NCBI GenBank assembly: GCA_964478515.1
Contig: CAYZIL010000002.1
Location: 1 to 64,000 of the forward strand
Direction of reading: 5' to 3'
Length of the DNA: 64,000 nucleotides
Origin: HGM13233 sp964478515
Lineage (GTDB): Bacteria > Bacillota > Clostridia > Oscillospirales > Ruminococcaceae
Shown here piece by piece: positions 15,504-23,365 of this stretch. How positions within the stretch are numbered: position 1 is the first letter of the stretch; every line of letters starts with the position of its first letter. A program made the translations under genes and the position numbers. The notes under the pieces are model-generated. The model saw only the letters and a program-made list of their open reading frames with translations, was not told the origin of the DNA and made no database searches.

Positions 15504-15986
15504 ATGAAAAAGAAGTATTCGGCAATACTTGAACATGTCCTGACAGACGTCAAGGACGACCTGGACGACGAGGAGATAATTCACCTGCTTTTGCAGCGCG
15601 ACGTTGCCCAACAGCCGGCCGCAAAACGGGATAATCTCGGCGTGCGGCTGGCGGACAAAATTGCCGCCTTTGCCGGCAGCTGGAAATTTATCAGTATCTT
15701 TTGCGGCATACTGCTGCTGTGGATGGGGCTCAACGTCTTTTTACTTGCCAACAAGGGTTTTGACCCCTATCCCTTTATACTGCTCAACCTGGTGCTTTCC
15801 TGTGTCGCAGCTATCCAGGCGCCGCTGATAATGATGAGCCAAAACCGCCAGGAAGAAAAAGACCGCCGCCGCAGTGAAAACGACTATAAGGTCAACCTCA
15901 AGACCGAGGTGATACTTGGCGACCTCCACGAAAAACTCGACTACCTTATTGCCCACGTCGACGACAAAAACAATAAAGCGAAATAA
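15504..15986 (+). CDS. DUF1003-family membrane protein
   Basis: 160 residues. An acidic N-terminal segment precedes the DUF1003 core: LADKIAAFAGSWKFI, a membrane span (FCGILLLWMGLNVFLL), the FDPYPFILLNLVLS span, then APLIMMSQNRQEEKDR and a charged C-terminal helix. The family is of unknown function. ATG 15504 is chosen because GGAAGTGAG sits just upstream; a GTG at 15495 would lie inside that site. Confidence 0.85.
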   Translation: MKKKYSAILEHVLTDVKDDLDDEEIIHLLLQRDVAQQPAAKRDNLGVRLADKIAAFAGSWKFISIFCGILLLWMGLNVFLLANKGFDPYPFILLNLVLSCVAAIQAPLIMMSQNRQEEKDRRRSENDYKVNLKTEVILGDLHEKLDYLIAHVDDKNNKAK

Positions 15987-15994
15987 AAAACATA

Positions 15995-16013
15995 CCGCGC
16001 CAGAATGGCGCGG
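15995..16013. other. Hairpin after the DUF1003 gene
   Basis: Perfect stem CCGCGCCA/TGGCGCGG with a three-base GAA loop nine bases after the gene. There is no T-tract on the plus strand; on the minus strand a TATGTTTTTTATTT run follows. It could weakly terminate in either direction. Confidence 0.45.
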
Positions 16014-16149
16014 CTTGCACAAGTTTCAAAGGCCAAAAAACTGCCGGTGCCAAAAGCACTCCTGCAATGGCGCGCGAACTGAGCTTAAACTGAGTAAAAA
16101 AGCGCTGCATTCAAAACGTGAAAGCGTTTTTTCGCAGGACTCAATTTGT

Positions 16150-16275
16150 CCCTTAGGCTCCCCGACGCACCATTTGCCCCTTAACAGGAATACGGTGAAC
16201 CTATTGACTCCCTTTGAGCTTCGCGCCCACGGTGCGAAGCTCGTTTTCGTTACCGCCGCTTTTTGTCCGCTAAGG
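16150..16275 (+). repeat. Dispersed intergenic repeat, copy A
   Basis: This lies in the 404-base gene-free stretch 15987-16390. The block resembles 58178-58305: both contain a GCTCCCCGAC box, TTGACTC(C/T)CTTTGAGCTTCGCGC, a hairpin of GAGCTTCGC with GCGAAGCTC, a following GCTCGTTTTCGTT box, and a later CGCTAA-type end. A GC-rich hairpin follows about 70 bases later. Both copies have the same orientation and lie between convergent genes. Short frames crossing the block are not conserved between copies, so it is probably non-coding DNA or RNA. Confidence 0.7.
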
Positions 16276-16345
16276 CGTACCTGCACGGCGGGCGGTTCTT
16301 GACCCAATGCTGCGGCAAAGAGCTCAAGACTAAGGCAAAATACAG

Positions 16346-16374
16346 CGGCGGCCGCACTCGAAGCGCGGCCGCCG
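16346..16374 (-). terminator. GC-rich hairpin, terminator of the flavodoxin gene
   Basis: Perfect ten-base stem CGGCGGCCGC/GCGGCCGCCG with a nine-base loop, 17 bases past the flavodoxin stop. On the minus strand it is followed by TGTATTTTG. The same hairpin position relative to the repeat recurs near 58340. Confidence 0.6.
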
Positions 16375-16390
16375 TTTGAAATCTTGCTTA

Positions 16391-16879
16391 TTACCCTACA
16401 GCAGCGCTCAGCGCCGCTGCCAGCTGCGCTATCGCCGTCTCGTCGACGCTCGCCGGCTCTATCTCGCCCCCGTCCTTGAGCGCCATTTTCACCATCATTC
16501 TGTATATGCCGCGCAGCCGCGCCGGGTCTATTTCACCGCCGAAACTGCGGCAGTCGACCGCCGCGCTTGTCAGCGCGCGCGCAAACAGGTTGTCAAAATA
16601 CGTCTGAGTGCTGGCGGCGTCGCAATTGCAGATAAAGTACGCCGTTTTTTGTGCTGCCAGCTCGCCGCCGTACTGCTGCAAAAAGCGCTGCTCGCCGCGG
16701 TGCAGCTGTCCCATGTGGATGGGGCCGCCTACCGCCACCGCGTCGAAACCGGCCAGCGGCGGTCCTTTATAGCGCTTGGAAATATCGTAGAGCTCAGCGC
16801 CGCCGAGCAGCTGCGCGAGTTTTTCGGCACAGCGCCGGGTGGTGCCGGAGTCGGTAGCATACAAAACCGCTGTCGCCAT
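16391..16879 (-). CDS. Flavodoxin-domain protein (HemG/flavodoxin_5-like)
   Basis: 162 residues with an N-terminal FMN phosphate loop, YATDSGTTRRCAEKLA, and a second flavin-contacting segment AVGGPIHMGQLH. The C-terminal half (SFGGEIDPARL) matches menaquinone-dependent protoporphyrinogen oxidase-like flavodoxins. No haem genes are nearby, so it may be a general low-potential electron carrier. ATG 16879 follows GAGGTG. It starts eight bases after the DUF1846 gene, suggesting cotranscription. Confidence 0.82.
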   Translation of the reverse strand: MATAVLYATDSGTTRRCAEKLAQLLGGAELYDISKRYKGPPLAGFDAVAVGGPIHMGQLHRGEQRFLQQYGGELAAQKTAYFICNCDAASTQTYFDNLFARALTSAAVDCRSFGGEIDPARLRGIYRMMVKMALKDGGEIEPASVDETAIAQLAAALSAAVG

Positions 16880-16887
16880 ATAACACC

Positions 16888-18408
16888 TCAACCGATATAG
16901 TAAAGATTGTCGCTCAAAAAACTGTCGTCGCAGGTAAGGTCTATGCCGAGCTTGTGGTAGACCTGGTCGTCCGCCGCGGTGACTATTGTAGTGCAGTGCG
17001 CCTGTGCTCCGGCCAGCGAGTGCAAACTGTCGACAGCCGACTTGGCCGCCGGGCTCATTACCGCGGAAAGACTGAGTGCCATAAGCACCTCCTCGCAGTT
17101 GAGCACACGCGAGCGATTTTTTAATTTGTTTATTTTCAAGTCGAGTATGGGGTCAAGCACCGAGTTTGGCAGCAGCCGCATTGAGTCGGGTATGTCGGCA
17201 AGACTCTTTACAGCGTTGAGCACCGCCGCCGCCGGCGCGCTCATCTGCTCGGACTGGCGGCCGGTAACCATGCGGCCGTCGCACAGCTGTATGGCCACGG
17301 CGCAGACGCCCTCGCTCTTGTTAAGGCGCTGCTGTACCTGTTTGTGGTATTCGCGCGCCGGCAGCACCACGGCGCGGTCCTCGGGCTTAAGGCCCTCGGT
17401 CTCCATAATGAATTCGTTGCGAGCTACAATATCCTGCGAGATATTGCCGCGCTTAAAATCGCACGCCGCTCGCAAATAGCGGCGAATTATTTCCTGCCGC
17501 GCGGCCTCGCGCACGACGCCGTCGTCCGTAATGCCGGAGGCTATCTGGTTGACGCCCATGTCCGTGGGCGAACGGTAGGGAGACTCGCCGGTTATTCTTT
17601 CAATTATGCGCTTCACCACCGGGAACATCTCCATATCGCGGTTGTAGTTTATTGCGGTGACGCCGTAGGCGTCAAGGTGGTAGCTGTCCACCATATTGCA
17701 GTCGCTCAAGTCGGCGGTCGCCGCCTCGTATGCGACGTTGACCGGGTGCTTCAGCGGCAGGTTCCAAACCGGAAAGGTCTCGAACTTTGCGTAGCCGCAG
17801 CGCACGCCGCGGCGGTACTCGTTGTACAGCTGCGACAGACATGTCGCCAGTTTGCCGCTGCCCGGACCCGGTCCGGTAACGACGACCAGCGGTTTGCTGG
17901 TGGCTATGTATTCCTCGCTGCCATAGCCGTCGTCGCTGACAATGTAGTCGATGTCGAACGGATAGCCCTGTATTGGCGTGTGGATATAGGTCTTTATCCC
18001 CCGCGCCGAAAGCTTGCGGCGAAACAGATTGGCCGCTCCCTCGTTTTGGTAACGGGTAATGACGACGGAATTTATGTCCAGCGAGTAGGCGCGCAGGTCG
18101 TCAATAAGCCGCAGCACCTCCATGTCGTAGGTGATGCCGAGGTCGGCGCGCACCTTGTTAGTCTCAATATCCTTCGCGCCGACGCTGATAATTATCTCCG
18201 CCTGGTCGCGCAGCGTCTTAAGCAGCTCAAGCTTGGCATTTTCGCGGTAGCCGGGCAAAACTCGCTTGGCATGCATGTCGTACATCAGCTTGCCGCCAAA
18301 CTCCAAATAGAGCTTTTCCCACTTGCCGACGCGCTCAAGAATATACCGCGACTGCTGCTCAATGTACTTATCCGGGTCAAATCCCGTCTTTACAACTTGC
18401 TCGCTCAT
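16888..18408 (-). CDS. DUF1846 family protein
   Basis: 506 residues, a typical length for this family, which is widespread in anaerobic Firmicutes. The start MSEQVVKTGFDPDKYIEQQS, the YLEFGGKLMYDMHAKRVLPGY segment and VVVTGPGPGSGKLATCLSQLY are characteristic. The last resembles a nucleotide-binding loop (GPGSGK), so an ATP- or UDP-dependent function is plausible. Published structures show a three-domain fold, but the biochemical role is not established. Next to it are PPi-PFK upstream and flavodoxin downstream. Confidence 0.88.
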   Translation of the reverse strand: MSEQVVKTGFDPDKYIEQQSRYILERVGKWEKLYLEFGGKLMYDMHAKRVLPGYRENAKLELLKTLRDQAEIIISVGAKDIETNKVRADLGITYDMEVLRLIDDLRAYSLDINSVVITRYQNEGAANLFRRKLSARGIKTYIHTPIQGYPFDIDYIVSDDGYGSEEYIATSKPLVVVTGPGPGSGKLATCLSQLYNEYRRGVRCGYAKFETFPVWNLPLKHPVNVAYEAATADLSDCNMVDSYHLDAYGVTAINYNRDMEMFPVVKRIIERITGESPYRSPTDMGVNQIASGITDDGVVREAARQEIIRRYLRAACDFKRGNISQDIVARNEFIMETEGLKPEDRAVVLPAREYHKQVQQRLNKSEGVCAVAIQLCDGRMVTGRQSEQMSAPAAAVLNAVKSLADIPDSMRLLPNSVLDPILDLKINKLKNRSRVLNCEEVLMALSLSAVMSPAAKSAVDSLHSLAGAQAHCTTIVTAADDQVYHKLGIDLTCDDSFLSDNLYYIG

Positions 18409-18451
18409 ATTTTGCCGTCATCGCTTTCATTCGTAATTTTGCATAAAGATT

Positions 18452-18475
18452 CCCCGCCGTCGTTTGGCAGCGGGG
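18452..18475 (-). terminator. Probable terminator of the PPi-PFK gene
   Basis: CCCCGC/GCGGGG stem with a twelve-base loop. On the minus strand it is followed by AATCTTTATG. The T-tract is short, so some read-through into the DUF1846 gene is possible. Confidence 0.45.
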
Positions 18476-18486
18476 ATAAAGACAGT

Positions 18487-19710
18487 TTATCTTACCAGGT
18501 GCGCCGGCAGTCCGTTGACGATGTAGGGATACGAATCGCCCTGAATAAGCGGCAAAGCGTACTTAACAAAGTCGTCGGTAACGTTGTTGAGAGTGGTGTC
18601 TATCCATTCCAGCGGCACGTCTTTTTTGATGTTTGCTATTTTGCCTACGTCGCAGATGTCGGTAGAGCAGGCATAGGGGTGGTCAATAACGCGCTTGAGT
18701 ATTGAGACCTTGCCGGTTTCGCCGGCCACAGCGGCGCGCACAGAAGCCTCGCCGGCAAAGAAGGCCTCGTCAACGTCGGTCTTGGAGGCAATATGGGCGC
18801 CGCAGCGCTGCATGGTGCTAAGCTCAATGGCGCGCACTTTGCAGCCTATCTTGTTGGCGACGACGTTGGACAAATACTGCGCGGTGCCGGTGAGCATCTT
18901 GTGACCAAACGCGTCGACAAAGCGGTCAGACGCGCCGTATTCACAGATGTATTTGCCCTTACCGTCGTTAATTCCCTCGGAAACGGCGGCGATGACTACT
19001 TTGTTGTGTTTCATAATGTCGTTGACGCGCTCGACAAAGGCGTCGACTTCAAACGGCGTCTCGGGCAAGTAGATAAGGTCGACGCCGCAGCAATCCTCGT
19101 TTTTGGCAAGCGAGGCGGCGGCGGTCAGCCAGCCGGAGTCGCGGCCCATTATTTCGACTATATTGACGAACGGCATGTCGTAGACGTGCGCGTCGCGGAT
19201 AATTTCTTTGAGCGTGTAGCCGATATATTTGGCGGCAGAGCCGTAGCCGGGCGTATGGTCGGTAACGGCAAGGTCGTTGTCGACAGTCTTCGGCACGCCG
19301 ACAAAGCGGATGTCGCTTTTTACCGTGGCGGCATATTTCGACAGACGCTCAATGGTGTCCATAGAGTCGTTGCCGCCGATGTAGAAGAAATACTTAATAT
19401 CCATCTTGTCAAGGATGACGAACAGCTTTTTATAGGTCTCCTCATCCTTTTCCGGCGCGGGCAGCTTATAGCGGCACGAACCCAGGAATGCAGCCGGGGT
19501 CTTGCGCAGCACCTCAAGGTCAAGGTCGCGCTTGATATAGTCGCCGAGGTCGACATACTGCTCGTCGAGCAGTCCTTGAATGCCGTGCACCATGCCGTAG
19601 ACGGTGTCGACGCCCAGCACTTTCGCGGTCTTGTAGACGCCCGCGAGACTTGAGTTGATTACCGCGGTCGGCCCGCCGGACTGGCCGACTATCGCATTGA
19701 CGATTTCCAT
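18487..19710 (-). CDS. pfp: 6-phosphofructokinase, probably pyrophosphate-dependent
   Basis: 407 residues. It phosphorylates fructose 6-phosphate at C1, a glycolytic step that is reversible when PPi is the donor. The N-terminus GQSGGPTAVINSS forms the phosphate loop. IGGNDSMDT has Asn-Asp where ATP enzymes carry Asp-Gly, and PKTVDND has the lysine seen in PPi enzymes instead of Gly in PGTIDND. Both point to PPi use, as is common in anaerobes. ATG 19710 follows GGAGG at good spacing; the open frame extends nine codons further upstream. Confidence 0.88.
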   Translation of the reverse strand: MEIVNAIVGQSGGPTAVINSSLAGVYKTAKVLGVDTVYGMVHGIQGLLDEQYVDLGDYIKRDLDLEVLRKTPAAFLGSCRYKLPAPEKDEETYKKLFVILDKMDIKYFFYIGGNDSMDTIERLSKYAATVKSDIRFVGVPKTVDNDLAVTDHTPGYGSAAKYIGYTLKEIIRDAHVYDMPFVNIVEIMGRDSGWLTAAASLAKNEDCCGVDLIYLPETPFEVDAFVERVNDIMKHNKVVIAAVSEGINDGKGKYICEYGASDRFVDAFGHKMLTGTAQYLSNVVANKIGCKVRAIELSTMQRCGAHIASKTDVDEAFFAGEASVRAAVAGETGKVSILKRVIDHPYACSTDICDVGKIANIKKDVPLEWIDTTLNNVTDDFVKYALPLIQGDSYPYIVNGLPAHLVR

Positions 19711-19746
19711 GAATAATTCCTCCGAAATAAAATCCAAACTTAAATT

Positions 19747-19775
19747 ATTTTAGCATATTGCGCCCGCCGAGACAA
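19747..19775 (-). promoter_or_regulatory. Promoter of the PPi-PFK gene
   Basis: TTGTCT (19770-19775) and TAAAAT (19747-19752) on the minus strand with a 17-base spacer, 37 bases ahead of the start codon and between galM and pfp. Confidence 0.55.
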
Positions 19776-19783
19776 CCGCTATT

Positions 19784-20812
19784 TCACCGCGTTGAGAAAA
19801 TAAATTCGGTTTTTTTTCGGTATTCGACGCCGGCTTTCGCCACAGTCTGCTCAAAACCGCTGTTTATCGAGTTGCTGAGAAACTGCGTCTCGAAACAAAC
19901 GGCGCCGAATTCGCCGTAATGGGCGCCGCGCTTGCCGCTGCAATCGAGCCCGTTGCCGGTATAGACCTGCATGACCGGGCAGTCGGTGACTACGCGCATT
20001 TCTATGCCGCTGCGCTCGCCGCACACCACGGCGGCGCATTCCGCACCGGGGTCGAGAATATAGGGGTGGTCAATATATTTCGTAATGGCGAACTGCGGCT
20101 CTCTGCCGCGGCGGTAGACGCCTATTTTTTTGGCTTTGGTAAAGTCGAATTTCGTTCCCGCCACCGGCTGCGGCGGCAGCACCGGCAGCTGGTGCTCGTC
20201 CACGCGGCAAAACTCGCTGGCATTTATCTGCAAAGTATGACCGAGCACGTCGCCGCTGCCCTGACCGTTGAGATTGAAATAGCTGTGGTTGGTCAGATTG
20301 ACCGGCGTGTCGGCCTGGGATACATAGCGGTACTCTATACCGAAAACGCCGCCGCTGAGCGAAAAAGTCACCTCGACGTCCAGCGCGCCGGGAAAATTCT
20401 CCTCGCCGTCGGGACTCGTGCGGCTCATCACCACGCGGTCGCCGCTGACGCGAGTCTGCCAGTGGTGTTTGTTAAAGCCGAGCCGGCCGCCGTGCAGACA
20501 GTTGTGCAGCGCCGGCTCGTTTTCGTAAAGCTCGCAGCGCTTACCGTCCAGTTCAAACGCCGCGCCGGCAATCCGGTTGGCGTAGCGGCCGACAGTGGCG
20601 CCGAAATAGCAGTTGCCCGCTATATATTCCGCTAACGTGTCGTAGCCGAGCACAACGTCGGTCAGTTCGCCCTCCCTGTTCGGCACCATCAGCCGCATGA
20701 CCGTGGCGCCGAACCCGCAAATACACACGCTGCATTTGCCGTCCATTATTGTGTAGGTGTGGACAATTTTGCCCTCGTATTCTGCGCAGGGGCGCACTAT
20801 AACACTGGACAT
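19784..20812 (-). CDS. galM: Aldose 1-epimerase (galactose mutarotase)
   Basis: 342 residues. It interconverts alpha- and beta-anomers of aldoses. Visible motifs are TVGRYANRIAG near residue 80, the LHGGRLGFNKHHW substrate region, the catalytic-histidine segment NLTNHSYFNL, and the C-terminal GAVCFETQ segment with the catalytic glutamate. Start MSSVIVRPC follows GGAGGT; a frame running 113 codons further upstream lies antisense to the divergent ferritin-like gene and is rejected. No other galactose genes are nearby. Confidence 0.92.
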   Translation of the reverse strand: MSSVIVRPCAEYEGKIVHTYTIMDGKCSVCICGFGATVMRLMVPNREGELTDVVLGYDTLAEYIAGNCYFGATVGRYANRIAGAAFELDGKRCELYENEPALHNCLHGGRLGFNKHHWQTRVSGDRVVMSRTSPDGEENFPGALDVEVTFSLSGGVFGIEYRYVSQADTPVNLTNHSYFNLNGQGSGDVLGHTLQINASEFCRVDEHQLPVLPPQPVAGTKFDFTKAKKIGVYRRGREPQFAITKYIDHPYILDPGAECAAVVCGERSGIEMRVVTDCPVMQVYTGNGLDCSGKRGAHYGEFGAVCFETQFLSNSINSGFEQTVAKAGVEYRKKTEFIFSTR

Positions 20813-20878
20813 TCTCTTTACCTCCGTAAATAATCTGTGCGCGGCGGTGGATAATAACCGTGAAAGGAGTCTCAAAAT

Positions 20879-21310
20879 ATGAAACAAAACGACAAGGCTC
20901 TGCTGCAATGCATTTATAAAAATGCCGAGATGGGTCGGGATTCTATAGCCCGTTTGGTGCGCCGTTCCGGCGAGTCGGGCTTTACCGCGCTGCTGCGCGC
21001 GCAGTACGACGATTACAACCGCGTTTGCATGTCGGCGGCGGCGCTGCTGCAATCGCGCGGCCGGCAGCCCCAGGGCGCGCCCGCAATGGCAAAGCTTTCC
21101 GCCGACGCCATGATAATGGCGCAGACTATTACAGACCGAAGCTGCGACCATCTCGCCAATATGCTTATTAAGGGCAACGAGATGGGCAAAAAAGAGATAG
21201 ACGACGACCTGTTAAATTATGCCGACGCCGACAGCCGTATTGTAAACCTTGCGCGCTCGCTGCGCGCGCATATCAGCGAAAACACTGCCGAGCTGCGCCG
21301 CTACGTCTGA
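20879..21310 (+). CDS. Small helical protein, ferritin-like / DUF2383-like
   Basis: 143 residues, predicted all-helical. The motif order (IYKNAEMGRDSI, then a QYDDYNRV segment, a hinge GRQPQGAPAMAKL, and HLANMLIKGNEMG) matches a family of small uncharacterised Firmicutes proteins resembling ferritin-like four-helix bundles. A metal centre is not obvious, as there is no paired ExxH. AAGGAG precedes the ATG. It is a single gene, divergent from galM. Confidence 0.65.
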   Translation: MKQNDKALLQCIYKNAEMGRDSIARLVRRSGESGFTALLRAQYDDYNRVCMSAAALLQSRGRQPQGAPAMAKLSADAMIMAQTITDRSCDHLANMLIKGNEMGKKEIDDDLLNYADADSRIVNLARSLRAHISENTAELRRYV

Positions 21311-21334
21311 GCCTGTGCGGCGCTCAGCACCGCT

Positions 21335-22237
21335 TTATTTTTTCGGGGTAAGCCTGCTGGCCGTCACCTCGGCGAGAGTCGGAATGGAGTCTGAGGCGCC
21401 GGCTTTGCCGACGCACAGCGACGACGCCACCGAGGCCATGCGCAGCGTCTCGGCAACCGAGTCGCCGGCGCCGGTGCGCGCCAAAAAGAAGCCGCAGAAA
21501 GTGTCGCCGGCGGCGGTCGTGTCCACTACCTTGACGTCGTATATGCCGTGCGACGCGGTCTCGCCGCCGCCGCTGTAAACGACGCCGTCCTTGCCGAGCG
21601 TCAGCACCACGCGGCAGCCAGGCCACTTTTCCTGCATCTTCGCGCAGATGCGCTGCGGCTCGCTCTCGCCGGTAAGCTCGTTGCCCTCAATTTCGTTGAG
21701 AATAAACCACTCGACATATTCAAGTTCCTTCGCCGCGACCAGCTCGCTGTCGATAGGCGAGGGATTGAGCGCGACGCGCATACCCTTTTCGCCGGCCGCA
21801 CGCAGAATGTATTTCAGGTTCGATATCTCGTTTTGCAAAAGCAAAATGTCGCCGCTGTCAAAATTTTTCAGCAGCTCGTCAATATCCTGAGGGCCAATCT
21901 GCTTGTTTGCGCCGCCGAAAAGTATTATGCAGTTCTGGCCGTTTTTGTCTACTTGAATTATGGCGTTTCCGGTCTGCGCCTGCGCGTCGGTGGCGACAAA
22001 ACCGGTGTCAACGCCGCTTTCGTCCAGCCGCGCGCGCAGCATTTCGCCGTCAGGGCCTATCTTGCCGGCCATGTAGACCTCCGCGCCGGCGCGGGCAAGC
22101 GCGATGGCCTGGTTGAGTCCCTTGCCGCCGCAAAAGTTTTCCACCTTGGTCGCGGCAAGCGTCTCGCCCGGGCGCACAAAATGTTCTACCGAGTAGACGT
22201 GGTCAATGTTCAGCGAACCGAGATCAAGTACCTTCAT
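21335..22237 (-). CDS. rbsK: Ribokinase-like PfkB-family sugar kinase
   Basis: 300 residues. PfkB signature 1 is FCGGKGLNQAIALARAGAEV and signature 2 is DTTAAGDTFCG with the catalytic Asp in AAGDT. The N-terminal LGSLNIDHVYSVEHFV is typical of ribokinases, which make ribose 5-phosphate. Substrate assignment within PfkB is only moderately certain. It is preceded by AAGGAG and lies 18 bases after the tyrosine-phosphatase gene, probably in the same transcript. No ribose transporter is nearby. Confidence 0.85.
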   Translation of the reverse strand: MKVLDLGSLNIDHVYSVEHFVRPGETLAATKVENFCGGKGLNQAIALARAGAEVYMAGKIGPDGEMLRARLDESGVDTGFVATDAQAQTGNAIIQVDKNGQNCIILFGGANKQIGPQDIDELLKNFDSGDILLLQNEISNLKYILRAAGEKGMRVALNPSPIDSELVAAKELEYVEWFILNEIEGNELTGESEPQRICAKMQEKWPGCRVVLTLGKDGVVYSGGGETASHGIYDVKVVDTTAAGDTFCGFFLARTGAGDSVAETLRMASVASSLCVGKAGASDSIPTLAEVTASRLTPKK

Positions 22238-22255
22238 TGCTGTATCTCCTTCATG

Positions 22256-23251
22256 TCAGTGTGTTATAAGATATTTTTCTTTAAGTTTTGCCAGTTCACG
22301 CGCGCCGACGCCGAGCTCGGCGTCGAGATAGCTTTCAAACGAGTCGTAGCGCTCGGCTATAGACGCAAACATCAGCCGCAGATTTTCTATTCGCACCATG
22401 ACCAGCTCCGTGACCAGCTGCAGCGCTGTTTCGCTGAAGCCGTACTCGCGGAACATCTGCACCGTCTGCGGCCCTTGCGGCCCGCGCAGTATGTTGCTGA
22501 GCATATAGTCGTGTTCTATCGTCGCCATCGGCACGCCCAGCGCCCGCAAAAACAGCGCCGCTGCCGTGCCGGTGCGGTCCTTGCCAGACGCGCAGTGAAA
22601 CAGTACCGGCCCGTCGCCGGCAACAAGCAGCGCGAAAACCCGCTGCAGGCCGACAGAGGAAAATGGCATGCGCTCGTAACCGAGTCCGCGGTAAACGGTG
22701 TCAAAAAGTTTTTCCTCACTGCTGCCGTAAAAATCCATTACATCCAAAACCGACTCGCGCTCGTCGTAATCGACAGCCGGCTGCATTTCCACTGCGGCGC
22801 CGGGCACGTCGGGCAGCGCGCGGCCGCGCAGTTCGCGCTTGCAGCGCAAATCGACAATATGCCTAATACCCAGCGCGCCGAGCACGGCGGCGCCCTGCGC
22901 TGTTATTTCGTCCAGGTCGGCGCTGCGAAAAACCGCGCCCCAGCGCACAAAGCGTCCGTCGGCGGTATTGTACCCGCCGAGGTCGCGAAAATTTCTGATT
23001 CCGGGCGCTTGTATTAGCCGCGTGGCGGCTGCACTGTATGCTTGTGCGGTAAAAATGTGAAAATAGGGCCTGGGCTCACGGCACTCAAAGCTTGCCGTAC
23101 CGTTATACTCCGCCGCCGCGGTACCGGGCGTTCTCTGCGGCGTGTCGCTGACGACCACGCCGTAGCTGCCGGCGACGTGCGGGGCAACCGTGTAATTATA
23201 AGTCCCCGGCGCGGCTGTAACGGTGTAGTTTTCGAAAGGGATATTGCTCAT
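22256..23251 (-). CDS. Tyrosine-protein phosphatase with an N-terminal beta domain
   Basis: 331 residues. The C-terminal ~240 residues form a Y_phosphatase3/IphP-like dual-specificity phosphatase: IRNFRDLGGY at entry, FRSADL, then the P-loop HCASGKDRTG with nucleophile C220 and R226. The first ~80 residues are Thr/Tyr/Val/Gly-rich and beta-like (YTVTAAPGTYNYTV); similar extensions accompany some Listeria and Clostridia homologues. Family members remove phosphate from tyrosine or phosphoinositides. No signal peptide is seen. It is the first gene of a two-gene unit with the ribokinase. Confidence 0.85.
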   Translation of the reverse strand: MSNIPFENYTVTAAPGTYNYTVAPHVAGSYGVVVSDTPQRTPGTAAAEYNGTASFECREPRPYFHIFTAQAYSAAATRLIQAPGIRNFRDLGGYNTADGRFVRWGAVFRSADLDEITAQGAAVLGALGIRHIVDLRCKRELRGRALPDVPGAAVEMQPAVDYDERESVLDVMDFYGSSEEKLFDTVYRGLGYERMPFSSVGLQRVFALLVAGDGPVLFHCASGKDRTGTAAALFLRALGVPMATIEHDYMLSNILRGPQGPQTVQMFREYGFSETALQLVTELVMVRIENLRLMFASIAERYDSFESYLDAELGVGARELAKLKEKYLITH

Positions 23252-23325
23252 CGTGTTTTCCTTTGTATTACTCTATATTAAGTATAGCGCAATCGCGCCC
23301 GCCGCGCAATTGCGGACAACAAAAA

Positions 23326-23351
23326 CACCGGCAGGACAGCTCCTGCCGGTG
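23326..23351 (-). terminator. Terminator of the M20 peptidase gene
   Basis: Perfect eleven-base stem CACCGGCAGGA/TCCTGCCGGTG with a four-base loop. On the minus strand it is followed by TTTTTGTTG, 15 bases past the stop. Confidence 0.85.
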
Positions 23352-23365
23352 TAGTTTGTCGCGGT

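Noticed and set aside
16026..16307. A 93-codon minus-strand frame across repeat copy A
   Set aside because: The equivalent frame is not kept in copy B, and there is no ribosome site, so it is not called as a gene.
19784..21151. Aldose epimerase extended to 455 residues
   Set aside because: The extra region is antisense to the ferritin-like gene and a GGAGGT-ATG lies at 20812.
21548..23017. A 489-codon open frame on the plus strand
   Set aside because: It lies antisense to the ribokinase and tyrosine phosphatase, both of which have clear motifs; its composition is that of a shadow.
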